NCBI GenBank assembly: GCA_965279085.1
Contig: OZ257149.1
Coordinates: 1,488,001-1,552,000, forward strand
Length of the DNA: 64,000 bases
Reading direction: 5' to 3'
Source: UBA7672 sp965279085
GTDB lineage: Bacteria > Pseudomonadota > Alphaproteobacteria > Caulobacterales > Hyphomonadaceae
The notes under the pieces were generated by a model. That model worked only from the letters and a program-made list of their open reading frames with translations, did no database searches and was not told the origin of the DNA. The first letter of the stretch is position 1; each line of letters opens with the position of its first letter. Positions 7,934-16,382 of this stretch are shown here, piece by piece. The translations under genes and the position numbers were made by a program.

Positions 7934-8215
7934 ATGCAGTTCATGGCGCGCCTTCGCGAACCGGTGAAGCGCGGCGAAGTGACGTGCAGCGTGCGGATCT
8001 GGCAGAGCCCGAAGGTGAAGGCCGGCGGCCGTTACCGCCTGCCGCCGGGCGAGATCGAGGTAACGTCGATCCGCGAGATCAGCCTGTCGGACATCGCGCC
8101 GGCGCTGGCCCGGAAATCCGGGTTCGCGGGCGTGGTCGATCTCCTGAAGATCGCCAAGCACGGTCCGGGCGAACGCGTCTTTCTGGTGAAGTTCGTCTAT
8201 CACGAACCCGACTAG
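7934..8215 (+). CDS. Small ASCH-like protein
   Basis: 93 residues, beginning two bases after the dipeptidase stop and lacking a good ribosome-binding site, so likely coupled to it. The core, with GEVTCSVRIWQSPKVKAGG and YRLPPGEIEV followed by an FLVKFVYHEPD strand, resembles ASCH/PUA-like beta-barrel proteins, some of which bind RNA. I am not certain of the family. Its stop overlaps the convergent TauE stop. Confidence 0.6.
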   Translation: MQFMARLREPVKRGEVTCSVRIWQSPKVKAGGRYRLPPGEIEVTSIREISLSDIAPALARKSGFAGVVDLLKIAKHGPGERVFLVKFVYHEPD

Positions 8216-9114
8216 GTTGATCCGGCTGCCTGCCCCCACAGCGAGGCAAACGGGATCAGGTCCTTGAGCATGAATGCGGACGTGACCAGCAGGTAGACGC
8301 CGAAGACGCGCTTGAGCTTGATCGGGTCCAGCCTGTGAGCCGCCGCCGCTCCAAGTGGCGCGGTCCAGATGCTCATCGCGACGATGGCCGCCAGTGCGAT
8401 GACGTTCACGAAACCCACCGAACCCATCGGCAGGTTCTGCTGGCCGAAGCCGGTGATCATGCTGCCGATGGCGCCGGGCACTGCGATGATCGTTCCGAAC
8501 CCTGCAGCTGTCGCCACGGCGCGATGCATGTTCACGCCGCTCATCGTCATGATGAGGATGGCCGGCGTGCCGCCACCAATGCCAAGCAGCGACGAAAATG
8601 CGCCAAGGCTGGAGCCGAGCGCGACCCGTGCGGGGCCTTTCGGCATGCGTTCTTCCACCCTCACCTTTCGGCCGAGGATCTGGAAGATGAAGTTGAGGCC
8701 GAGCGGGATCAGGCAGATGCCGAAGGCGATCTTCAACTGCCCGCCATCCATGAAGCTGGTGAGCACAACGCCCGCGACCACACCGGTCACGACCCATGGC
8801 AACCAGCCCTTGAGGATATTCCAGTCCACTGCTCCGCGCTTGGCGTGCGCCTGAACGGATCTGAGCGAGGTGAAGAAGATCGTCGCCAGCGACGTGCCGA
8901 TGGCGACATGCATGATGTGTTCGTCGCCGCCATCGTGCGGAAGCACGGTAAGCACGGCTGCTAGAGCTGGCACCACGACGAACCCGCCGCCGATTCCGAA
9001 CATTCCCGCCACGAACCCCGCGAACAGGCCCGCGACGAGCATCGAGATCACGAGTAGGCCGTACTGCTGGAACGCTGTCCCAAGCCAGTCCTGCTGCGCG
9101 GCAATGCCGGTCAT
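8212..9114 (-). CDS. TauE/SafE-family anion exporter
   Basis: A 300-residue inner-membrane protein with about eight hydrophobic segments. The two internal halves carry GMFGIGGGFVVVPAL and LGIGGGTPAILIMTMSG, the repeated glycine motif of the sulfite/organosulfonate exporter family. I start it at the ATG at 9114 because the upstream extension in frame is not membrane-like, though no strong ribosome-binding site is seen. A second, unlinked family member lies at 37551, inside a sulfide locus; this one has no sulfur-gene neighbours. Confidence 0.85.
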   Translation of the reverse strand: MTGIAAQQDWLGTAFQQYGLLVISMLVAGLFAGFVAGMFGIGGGFVVVPALAAVLTVLPHDGGDEHIMHVAIGTSLATIFFTSLRSVQAHAKRGAVDWNILKGWLPWVVTGVVAGVVLTSFMDGGQLKIAFGICLIPLGLNFIFQILGRKVRVEERMPKGPARVALGSSLGAFSSLLGIGGGTPAILIMTMSGVNMHRAVATAAGFGTIIAVPGAIGSMITGFGQQNLPMGSVGFVNVIALAAIVAMSIWTAPLGAAAAHRLDPIKLKRVFGVYLLVTSAFMLKDLIPFASLWGQAAGST

Positions 9115-9274
9115 TTCGTTCAACGCCACCTGGCCATCATCCGGCTGGTCTTGTCCTGTCTGGAATCCGGCTCCGACTTGGCGCGCGGGGCGACAGGCGG
9201 GCAAGGCTGGCTGCGCCTTGCGGCCGCCGAACCTTGCCCGGCGCCGACAATTGCAGCGCCTGCGCCCATGCGGC

Positions 9275-9308
9275 GCCCACGCGAGGGAATGCGCGCCCTC
9301 GCGTGGGC
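9275..9308. terminator. Strong hairpin after the TonB receptor gene
   Basis: GCCCACGCGAGGG (9275-9287) and CCCTCGCGTGGGC (9296-9308) form a perfect 13-pair stem with an 8-base loop, eight bases after the TonB receptor stop. There is no U-tract on either strand, so it is a terminator-like or mRNA-end-stabilising hairpin rather than a textbook terminator. Confidence 0.5.
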
Positions 9309-9315
9309 TGCCGGT

Positions 9316-12030
9316 CTAGAACGACTGCTTGGCCCGCACGTAATAGAAGCGACCCTGCCAGTCGACGATCGAATCGGAGCGATAGATGCGTCCGTTCGTG
9401 GTTTCCTGCAGGTAGGGGTTGCCTTCTTTCGGATACGAGTCGAGCACGTTGCGCGCGCCGAAGGCGAGCGACAGGTCGTCGGTAACGTCCCAGCCGAACT
9501 CGAGATCGAAAAGGACTTCCGCCGACATTTCCTGGACCGCGAGACCTTGCGGATACGCGGTCGGCGGCCGGTTGTTCAGCGGATCGTCGGCGTCGGTGCG
9601 GCAGGTGAAGCCGTCCGTGCCATTTCCGGTGAGACAGTTCGAGACGCTGTAGTCGCCGTAATAGCTGGCCCGCAGCAGGCCCTTGAACGGGCCGTAGGTG
9701 TGCTGCGCCGCGAACACAGCGCGGAATTCCGGCGCACCATTCTCGAAGTCGAACACATCTTCCTCGAAGAAGAGGTTGGCGATGTTGACCTTCTCGATCG
9801 AGAACTTGTTGTAGTTTACGCTGGTGGTGAAGTCGGTCTCGCCCAGATCGCCCCAGTCGGCGCTGTAGGTGACGACCAGATCGACGCCTTCCGTTTTCGA
9901 GTCGAAGGCGTTCTGGAAGAAGTTGACGCCACCGATCGTGTCTGCGCCAGGCACGCCGGCCGCAAGCAGCGCGGCGCGGATGGTGGCGTCCACGTTGATC
10001 GTGGCGGTTGCATAGAACTGGTCCTCGAGGTCGATCTGATAGAAGTCCAGCGTGACATCGAACGGACCGAACGCTCCCGTGGCGCCAAGCGAGTAGTTCG
10101 TGGAGACCTCGGGCTTAAGCGGCTGGGCGCCGAGGAAGACCGAAACCGGGTTGGTCGCTGGGAACAGGCCCACCGCCACGGGCTCGCCCGCTGGGAAGCG
10201 AGTCGAGACGTTGATGGTGGAGAGCTGGCCCGGCGTTGGCGCACGGAAACCGGTGCCGACCGAGCCCCTCACGTTGATGTCCGGCGTCACACTCCAGCGG
10301 CCAGCGAGCTTGTAGTCGAACGTCTCGCCGAAGTCGGAGAAGTTCTCGTAGCGAAGCGCGAGATCGAGGAAGAGAGAGTCTGTCACGTCGGACGCAAACT
10401 CTACATAGGCCGCATAGCTATCGCGGTTGAGGGAGCCGGAATAATCCGGGTTGTTGCCGGGGAAGCCGTCTGATCCGACCGCAAGCTGCGTATAGACCGG
10501 GTCCGATGCCGTCTGGCAGTTGGTGTTGGTCATGCCAGCCGTGAGGCCGGCAGCCGTAGCCGTGCGCAAGCCAACGGTCGTTTCGTTGGAGCAGAAGTTC
10601 CAGGGATCCTGCAGCGCGTATGGCCCGGCGATCCACGAAGCTTCCTCGCCCGGCACGATCTCGTAGCCTTCATCGCGATATTCCGCACCGAAGCCGATAT
10701 CGAGCGGATTGGCGAAGAAGCTGACCGGCATGGTATAGACGAAGTCCGCGTTGACCGCGAACTCGTCGGACACCAGGTCGCCCGGATGGAACGATGTCGG
10801 CGAGAGGTTGCCGAGCGACGGGTTCACTGTGTTCCAGAGCGTGTAGTAGATCGTATCCTTGCCGTAGCGCGTCGAGAAATCGTAGATGAAGTCCGGCGAG
10901 AACTCGCCCCTCAACCCGCCCGTGAACGAGTAGTCGACGACGTTGCCGCCGAAGCGCGGCGTGCGACCGGCGGGATAGTTGGTGAGGTACTGGAAGATCG
11001 TGCCGGTCTGCGTGCGGATGCGCGACGTGTTGATGCTGGCGACCGGGCTGCGGTAGTTGAAGTCGCCGTCGGACTGGCTGTTGGAATAGTTCGCGAAGCC
11101 GTAGAGCTCCATTGTATCCGACAGCTGGTAGCCCGCATTGATGAAGGTGCGGACCGCTTCGGCCTCCGGCTGGCCCCACAGCTGCACGTTGGCGGTGTCA
11201 AAGTCCTCACCCAATCCGAACAGCGCGGAGTATTGCGGGTTCGCCGCGAGGAAGGTCGCGACGTCGAAGCTGCCCTGCTGCCAGTTGACGCCGTTGGTGA
11301 CGCCGCGCTGGATGCCCCACTCCATGCCGCGATTGGTCGGCTGCGCCGACGTTCCCTCGACGCTGATGTTGATGAAGCCATTCTCGCCCAGCGGCAGGCC
11401 GAGGTTGGCCGCGATCAGCACATCCTCGCCATCGCCCTCCTGGTAGCCACCTGCCTGGAACTGGATCTCGCCGCCTTCAGGTGCATCCTTGAGGATGAAG
11501 TTCATAACGCCGGCGATGGCGTCCGACCCGTATTGCGCAGCCGCGCCGTCGCGCAGCACTTCGACCGTTTTCAGCGCGGATGCAGGAATGGTCGCGATGT
11601 CCGGACCCTGCGTGCCTGAACCGCCGATCGACACCAGCGCCGCGCGGTGGCGCCGCTTCGAGTTCACCAGAACCAGCGTCTTATCCGATGCAAGACCGCG
11701 CAGCGCTGCCGGGCGGATGAAGGTCGCGCCGTCCGAGATCGGCTGGCGCGCGATCGTGTAGGACGGCACCAGCGTCTTGATGACATCGTTCGTGTCGGTG
11801 AACGAGATGTCCTCGATTGCCTCGGCGGTCAGCACATCCACGGGCACGGCCGAGTCCGCGATGCTGCGGCCTTCGGTTCGCGTACCGGTGACGATGATGA
11901 TGTCCTGCTTTTGCGGAGAATCTTCCTCCGCTGCAGGCGCGCTCTGGGCCCAGGCGGCCCCTCCCCCCATCAGGAAAGCGCCCGCGACCGCTGCGCTCAC
12001 CAGTCCGTTGTAAAGAAGCTTCGTCTTCAT
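9316..12030 (-). CDS. TonB-dependent receptor
   Basis: A 904-residue outer-membrane receptor. The signal peptide ends GAAWAQ. Residues near 44-54 (DIIIVTGTRTEG) form a TonB-box-like start, followed by a plug domain with AALRGLASDKTLVLVNSKR, VEVLRDGAAAQYGSDAIAG and VMNFILKD. The remainder is a barrel of about 22 strands, and the protein ends in a C-terminal Phe (YYVRAKQSF). GGGGACC lies before the ATG. It stands alone, with no transporter beside it, so the ligand (siderophore, cobalamin or an oligomer) cannot be inferred. Confidence 0.95.
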   Translation of the reverse strand: MKTKLLYNGLVSAAVAGAFLMGGGAAWAQSAPAAEEDSPQKQDIIIVTGTRTEGRSIADSAVPVDVLTAEAIEDISFTDTNDVIKTLVPSYTIARQPISDGATFIRPAALRGLASDKTLVLVNSKRRHRAALVSIGGSGTQGPDIATIPASALKTVEVLRDGAAAQYGSDAIAGVMNFILKDAPEGGEIQFQAGGYQEGDGEDVLIAANLGLPLGENGFINISVEGTSAQPTNRGMEWGIQRGVTNGVNWQQGSFDVATFLAANPQYSALFGLGEDFDTANVQLWGQPEAEAVRTFINAGYQLSDTMELYGFANYSNSQSDGDFNYRSPVASINTSRIRTQTGTIFQYLTNYPAGRTPRFGGNVVDYSFTGGLRGEFSPDFIYDFSTRYGKDTIYYTLWNTVNPSLGNLSPTSFHPGDLVSDEFAVNADFVYTMPVSFFANPLDIGFGAEYRDEGYEIVPGEEASWIAGPYALQDPWNFCSNETTVGLRTATAAGLTAGMTNTNCQTASDPVYTQLAVGSDGFPGNNPDYSGSLNRDSYAAYVEFASDVTDSLFLDLALRYENFSDFGETFDYKLAGRWSVTPDINVRGSVGTGFRAPTPGQLSTINVSTRFPAGEPVAVGLFPATNPVSVFLGAQPLKPEVSTNYSLGATGAFGPFDVTLDFYQIDLEDQFYATATINVDATIRAALLAAGVPGADTIGGVNFFQNAFDSKTEGVDLVVTYSADWGDLGETDFTTSVNYNKFSIEKVNIANLFFEEDVFDFENGAPEFRAVFAAQHTYGPFKGLLRASYYGDYSVSNCLTGNGTDGFTCRTDADDPLNNRPPTAYPQGLAVQEMSAEVLFDLEFGWDVTDDLSLAFGARNVLDSYPKEGNPYLQETTNGRIYRSDSIVDWQGRFYYVRAKQSF

Positions 12031-12535
12031 GTGGTCCCCGTTGTGATCCAGCTCTCCTCTGTTTCCTGCCCTGAAGGTTTCTTGTTGCGCCGATCACGGC
12101 ATCCGGGGCTGCACGCGTACAGCGGAACACGACGCACGCCGCGCAGATTCCTGTCGATGTCAGTTTCAAGGGCGCCGCGATTTCGGCGCGTCAACGACCA
12201 GTAGGGCGAGACTGCGCACGCAGCCGCCCGATGCGAACTTTTTCAGCCGCCGTCCGAGATTATGACAGCTTCGTTGCGGCTCGCCAGACGCAGCGTCGCG
12301 AACATGCCTGACCAGCGCGATTCATCACTCACGCTGGCGAGAGGTTGAGCGTGATTGCACAACGCCTCGCCATTTCACGCCCGCCGGAGTCGCCCGGCAG
12401 GGACGCTTGCGCGGTTTGTGCGCGCATGCGCCTCAAGGTCGACCAGCAGCTTGTTCGACTCTGGACGGATCGTGTGCAGCCTGTACCAAAGACAGGCGCC
12501 GGCGTAGCCTGAGGCTGCATCCAAGGAGACAAAGC
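12031..12535. other. 505-base intergenic region without a gene
   Basis: This gap lies between the divergent TonB receptor and the secreted protein at 12536. It should hold both promoters. I see no convincing open frame, RNA gene or strong hairpin, and no clear sigma-70 hexamers. Confidence 0.5.
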
Positions 12536-13501
12536 GTGATCCGGACTGCAATCGTGCTCTCGCTGTTCCTCGCTTTCGCGCCCTCCGCGCTCGCGCAGGC
12601 CTACGCGCCGCCGCGCACACCGGACGGCAAGCCCGACCTGCAGGGCGACTGGACCAATTCGAGCATCACCACGCTGGAGCGGACGAACGCCTCGCTGCCC
12701 CTCGTTCTGGACGCCGAACAGGTGAAGCGGATGGAAGGCCAGCGTCTTCAACAGGAAGTGGCGCAGAACGACCGCACCAATCCTGGCGAGGGCGCGCCTG
12801 CGGCCGGCGGCAATATCGGCGGCTACAACGCCTTCTGGCTCGACCGCGGCATGAAGGTAGGCGTTGTGAAGGGCGAGGCGCGCTCGTCCTGGATCACCGA
12901 TCCGCCGAGCGGGAAGATGCCGGTGTCGGACGAAGGCAGGAAGCGCATTGCCACGATCCTGGCGACACGCGGCGAGGATGGGCCGGAAGGCATGAACCCC
13001 GCCGACCGCTGCCTCATTGGTTCACGCGGCTCGGGCGGACCGCCAATGCTGAACAACATCTACAACAACACGTACCAGATCGTTCAGACGCCGGATCATG
13101 TGATGATCGATGTCGAGATGATGCACGATGCGCGCATCGTTAGGATCGGCGAATCGCACAAGCCTGCTGCCGTTTCACAATGGCTCGGCGATAGCGTTGG
13201 CCGCTGGGAAGGCGACACGCTGGTGGTGGTGACGAAGAACTGGAACAGGTGGCATGGCGATTACGAGCCCATCTTCCTGTCCGAGAAGGCGACGGTCACC
13301 GAACGCTTCACGCGCACCGGCCCGGGCGAACTGACTTATGCGTTCGAGGTGGACGACCCCGGCTTCTACTCGCAGACGTGGAAAGGCGAGATGGTGTTCA
13401 CGCCTTCCAATGGATCGGTCTATGAGTTCGCCTGTCACGAAGGGAACTACGCCCTGCAGCACATCCTGCAGGGCGCACGCGTCCTCGAAGAGAAGAAGTA
13501 A
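12536..13501 (+). CDS. Secreted protein of an unnamed three-member paralog family (copy 1)
   Basis: 321 residues from the GTG at 12536, which has AAGGAGAC upstream; the signal peptide ends PSALA-QAYAPPRT. I recognise no named domain. Landmarks shared with the copies at 30863 and 44279 are PPRTPDGKPDLQGDWTN, a single RCL, QIVQTPDHVM, WEGDTLVVVT and the C-terminal YEFACHEGNYALQHIL. The protein is beta-rich with two conserved cysteines and is presumably periplasmic. Four bases separate it from the convergent M20 peptidase. Confidence 0.8.
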   Translation: MIRTAIVLSLFLAFAPSALAQAYAPPRTPDGKPDLQGDWTNSSITTLERTNASLPLVLDAEQVKRMEGQRLQQEVAQNDRTNPGEGAPAAGGNIGGYNAFWLDRGMKVGVVKGEARSSWITDPPSGKMPVSDEGRKRIATILATRGEDGPEGMNPADRCLIGSRGSGGPPMLNNIYNNTYQIVQTPDHVMIDVEMMHDARIVRIGESHKPAAVSQWLGDSVGRWEGDTLVVVTKNWNRWHGDYEPIFLSEKATVTERFTRTGPGELTYAFEVDDPGFYSQTWKGEMVFTPSNGSVYEFACHEGNYALQHILQGARVLEEKK

Positions 13502-13504
13502 GGC

Positions 13505-14908
13505 CTACTTCACATACGCCCGCACGACGGCATCGAGGAAGTCGCGGGCTTCGTACAGCGACTTCACGCGAACCTTCTCGTTGAGGCCGTGGGCGTTGTT
13601 CTCGCCCGAGGTCGAGAAGATGCCGGACAGACCGTAGGTCGGGATGCCCGCATTCATCAGGAAGCGGCCGTCGGTGGCGCCGGCGATCATCAGCGGCGCA
13701 ACGGGAACGCCGGGCCACATCTTCGCGGCCTGCGCCTTGACCGGCCCCATGATCTCATCGGTAAGCGGCGGCGCGCTGGAGCCGTCGCGGCGGCGGACGA
13801 TGTCGACCTTCACCTGCGTATCGCCGATGGCCTTCTCAAGCGTTTCCTTCACCTGCTCCGGCGTCGTCCCTTGCATGACGCGGCAGGAGAGCGTGGTGGT
13901 GGCGCGCTGCGGCAGGGCGTTCGGCGCGTGGCCGGCTTCAAGCTGCGTCGCGACGCAGGTGGTGTGCAGCGAGGCGTTGTAGCTGGGATCGGCCTGCAGG
14001 ACTTTCAGCGCGGCCTGATCATCCGGGTTCTTCGCAACGGCCGTCATCGCCGCGCCGACATCGCCGCCGAGCAGCGGGCCCGTGATGCGGAAGTATTCGC
14101 GCACGACCGGCGTCACTTGGATCGGGAAGGAAAGCTTCGAGACTTTGTCTGTCGCCTGCATCAAGCGGTAGATCGCATTGTCCGGCAGGGGGCGCGAGGA
14201 GTGACCGCCGGGGTTGGTGACTTCGAGCGTGAAGACCTGGTGGATCTTCTCGCCGGCCTGCACCTGCAACGTCAGCGCCTTGCCGTCTTCCGACAGCAGG
14301 CCGCCCGCGCCCTCGTTCAGCGCGAAGGCGACGTCGAACAGGTTCTTGTGGTTCTGCAGGATGTAGTCGATGCCGTTGACGCGGTTGGAGGTTTCCTCGC
14401 CGCAGGTCAGCGCCATCACAAGGTCGCGGCTGGGCTTGAAGGTGTTTTCCTGTTTCAGGCGGATCATCATGTCGAGCCAGATCGACGCCTGGCCTTTCAT
14501 GTCGGCGGTGCCGCGGCCGTAGAAGAAGCCGCTCTCCTCGAACAGCGTGAAGGGATCGCGCTCCCAGTCCTCGCGCTTGGCGTCGACCACGTCTATGTGG
14601 CCCATCAGGAGGACGCCCTTCTTCTTCGGGCTCGCTGCACGCAATGTGGCGACGAGGTTGCCGTCGTCCGGCTTGCCGGGCGGAATGATGATGTTGATGT
14701 CGGCGGCGGCGAAACCGGCAGCCTTCAGGCGCGTCTCCGCCGCGCGCACGACCTTGGTGCACGAGCCAGTGGTCGGCGAGGAGTCGATCTCGACCATCTC
14801 TTCATAGATGGCGCGGAAAGTCTCGCGGCCTGGAACCTGCTGCGCGAAGCTTGCGGGTGTAATCGCGGCTACAAAGGCAAGCGATGCTGCGAGCGTGGAA
14901 ATACGCAT
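13505..14908 (-). CDS. M20-family metallopeptidase, secreted
   Basis: A 467-residue protein with a signal peptide ending ASFAQ. Zinc-site motifs are GHIDVVDA, GRGTADMKG and CGEETSN, the His/Asp/Glu set of M20/M25/M40 dinuclear zinc enzymes. The dimerisation domain begins around EVTNPGGHSSRPLPDNA. Such enzymes cleave dipeptides, N-acyl amino acids or C-terminal residues. Export suggests a role in peptide scavenging, together with the other exported peptidases in this window. Confidence 0.9.
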   Translation of the reverse strand: MRISTLAASLAFVAAITPASFAQQVPGRETFRAIYEEMVEIDSSPTTGSCTKVVRAAETRLKAAGFAAADINIIIPPGKPDDGNLVATLRAASPKKKGVLLMGHIDVVDAKREDWERDPFTLFEESGFFYGRGTADMKGQASIWLDMMIRLKQENTFKPSRDLVMALTCGEETSNRVNGIDYILQNHKNLFDVAFALNEGAGGLLSEDGKALTLQVQAGEKIHQVFTLEVTNPGGHSSRPLPDNAIYRLMQATDKVSKLSFPIQVTPVVREYFRITGPLLGGDVGAAMTAVAKNPDDQAALKVLQADPSYNASLHTTCVATQLEAGHAPNALPQRATTTLSCRVMQGTTPEQVKETLEKAIGDTQVKVDIVRRRDGSSAPPLTDEIMGPVKAQAAKMWPGVPVAPLMIAGATDGRFLMNAGIPTYGLSGIFSTSGENNAHGLNEKVRVKSLYEARDFLDAVVRAYVK

Positions 14909-14997
14909 GTCTCGACCCTCGGGATTTGGCGCTGGCTTTGCCTAGCGTGTTGGGACGTTCGCATGCAAGCCGGATGGTGTTTCACCCCATAAATTCG

Positions 14998-15516
14998 TCA
15001 CTTGCGTGGGGCTCCACCACAGATTCCGGCTAGACCCAGCCCACGCAGCCGCTTGTCATAGCGTTTCACCGCAGCAAAACTCTCGCGAACGATGCGCTGG
15101 TACTCCGGCAACATGAGACCCGGCGTCGGACGCACGCGTCCCTTCTCGTCCGCCAGAACGTAGCCGTCACGGATCAACGCCTTGATCCTGCGCCTCACCG
15201 TTTCGCGCGGAAGGTTCACACGTTCGGCGACGAGCAGCATCGAGATGGATCCCCGATACTGCTCCGGCACGACCGCCATTCCCTTGACCGCTTCGGGCGT
15301 CTGCGGGTCGAGCAGGATTGGCCGGATCGTGGCTTCGTTGATGCAGGCCAGGATGAGTATGCTTTCCATGTCGAGCTTCAGACCAAGTTGAAGCTCGTGC
15401 ATCAGATCGAGCAGCAACTCAAAACCGGCAAACGCCTTCGAACGGATCTCTCGCATGGCTTCACCCCGGAGTGACTCTACCCAGTTTGGGTACTCGGCTT
15501 CGACGTGACGAGACAT
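14998..15516 (-). CDS. Winged-helix transcriptional regulator
   Basis: 172 residues from the ATG at 15516; a TTG eight codons upstream (15540) is also possible. The recognition region is clear near residues 108-125: VNLPRETVRRRIKALIRDG reads as a helix-turn-helix followed by a wing (YVLADEKGRVRPT). The N-terminal half is helical with no ligand domain I know. A palindrome TACCCA-N3-TGGG lies inside its early codons (15478-15492), another just upstream (15534-15548) and a third farther away (15944-15958), all next to small zinc-ribbon genes. This suggests autoregulation and local control. Confidence 0.8.
   Translation of the reverse strand: MSRHVEAEYPNWVESLRGEAMREIRSKAFAGFELLLDLMHELQLGLKLDMESILILACINEATIRPILLDPQTPEAVKGMAVVPEQYRGSISMLLVAERVNLPRETVRRRIKALIRDGYVLADEKGRVRPTPGLMLPEYQRIVRESFAAVKRYDKRLRGLGLAGICGGAPRK
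15478..15492. promoter_or_regulatory. Operator-like palindrome, site 1
   Basis: TACCCAGTTTGGGTA is a perfect six-base inverted repeat with a 3-base spacer. It lies within codons 9-13 of the winged-helix regulator, 56 bases centre to centre from site 2, about five helical turns. Confidence 0.55.
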
Positions 15517-15533
15517 GCGGCATGCTTGGCGAA

Positions 15534-15548
15534 TACCCAAAATGGGGC
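15534..15548. promoter_or_regulatory. Operator-like palindrome, site 2
   Basis: TACCCAAAATGGGGC repeats the site 1 pattern with a weaker right arm. It is 18-32 bases upstream of the regulator ATG and 88 bases upstream of the zinc-ribbon gene at 15637, so it could control both directions. Confidence 0.55.
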
Positions 15549-15636
15549 GTTGCCTGCGCGAACCGACTGCGCATGGGAAGTCACCATTTACCGATCCGGC
15601 CTAACCGTGCTGCGCGCAGGAAGAAGAGGTGCAAGC

Positions 15637-15909
15637 ATGGTCGGGAAGCCGGCAGACACGACTTCTGACAACGTCCTTACATTGACCTGCCTCGCATGCG
15701 GCAAACTCCATCGTGTCCGGGAATTTCCGCGCGATTCATCCGGCAGGCTGGCGCTCTTCTTCCGTTTCACGTGCCTGAGATGCGGACGCACCGCGATCAC
15801 TTTCCTGCAAGACATCATGACACGGAGTGATCTTGCAACGCGTCGACCTGAAAGACCCCACGCGCGTGCGGTCTTTCCTCGTGACCGCGCCGGTAGCGAG
15901 CCCAGATGA
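15637..15909 (+). CDS. Small zinc-ribbon protein A
   Basis: 90 residues from the ATG at 15637, preceded by AGAGGTG. Four cysteines form two CxxC knuckles, C18-x2-C21 and C46-x2-C49, separated by 24 residues, as expected for a zinc ribbon. No signal peptide. It is a paralog of the gene at 16067 with identical cysteine spacing, but has about 20 extra C-terminal residues that run through a terminator-like hairpin (15850-15877). It is divergent from the winged-helix regulator, with an operator-like palindrome between them. Function unknown. Confidence 0.7.
   Translation: MVGKPADTTSDNVLTLTCLACGKLHRVREFPRDSSGRLALFFRFTCLRCGRTAITFLQDIMTRSDLATRRPERPHARAVFPRDRAGSEPR
15850..15877 (+). terminator. Terminator-like hairpin in the tail of zinc-ribbon gene A
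   Basis: GAAAGACC (15850-15857) pairs perfectly with GGTCTTTC (15870-15877). Inside, CACG pairs with CGTG across a CG loop, with one C:C mismatch between the two stems. The right arm ends in TCTTTCCTC. It lies within the open frame, 32 bases before the stop. Confidence 0.5.
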
Positions 15910-15943
15910 GCGAATGCGAAACCTTCGCAATCGCTGGGCGCGT

Positions 15944-15958
15944 TACCCACGGTGGGGA
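15944..15958. promoter_or_regulatory. Operator-like palindrome, site 3
   Basis: TACCCACGGTGGGGA repeats the TACCCA-N3-TGGG pattern of sites 1 and 2. It lies 108 bases upstream of zinc-ribbon gene B, a spacing similar to site 2 and gene A. Confidence 0.5.
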
Positions 15959-16066
15959 ATGGCGGCGGCAACAGCGCTTCACGGCGTCAACGGCTTATCT
16001 CCAATGTCCAGATGGAGCGTCGCGCCGAGTAGAGGGAATGCGCGCGCAGCACGCGGCCCTTGGATC

Positions 16067-16273
16067 ATGAAGCAGACACAACGCGATACACGCACTGTTC
16101 CTGAAGTCATCTGGTGCCGGATGTGCGGAACGATTCTCCGCATTCGTCATCGCCCTGTCGGGCTCGATGGCGCGCCCATGGAACGGTTCCTGCTATCCTG
16201 CTCGCAGTGCGGCAAGTCCGAGATCCGCTCGGCGGAAGAAATCGTTGCTTACTCGAACCGTCGAACGCCATGA
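16067..16273 (+). CDS. Small zinc-ribbon protein B
   Basis: 68 residues from the ATG at 16067; the frame is open upstream but the extra sequence is arginine-rich and unlike gene A. The knuckles C17-x2-C20 and C45-x2-C48 have the same 24-residue gap as gene A, and ILRIRHRPVGLDG aligns with KLHRVREFPRDSSG of A. It is probably a zinc-binding single-domain protein. No strong ribosome-binding site is seen, so the start is tentative. Function unknown; regulation by the neighbouring winged-helix protein is inferred. Confidence 0.65.
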   Translation: MKQTQRDTRTVPEVIWCRMCGTILRIRHRPVGLDGAPMERFLLSCSQCGKSEIRSAEEIVAYSNRRTP

Positions 16274-16382
16274 CCTTTCATCCCGCCTGACAATGATTTC
16301 CACGTCGCGGCCGGGGCGCGTCTTGCACCTCGCGGGCCATCGGGGCGGCGGCTAGCAAGACAAGCCGGAGTGTCAGGGCGCG

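Noticed and set aside
9115..9315. Extended N-terminus for the TauE protein to position 9204
   Set aside because: The extra residues are polar and glycine/proline-rich, unlike family members; the ATG at 9114 gives a normal start.
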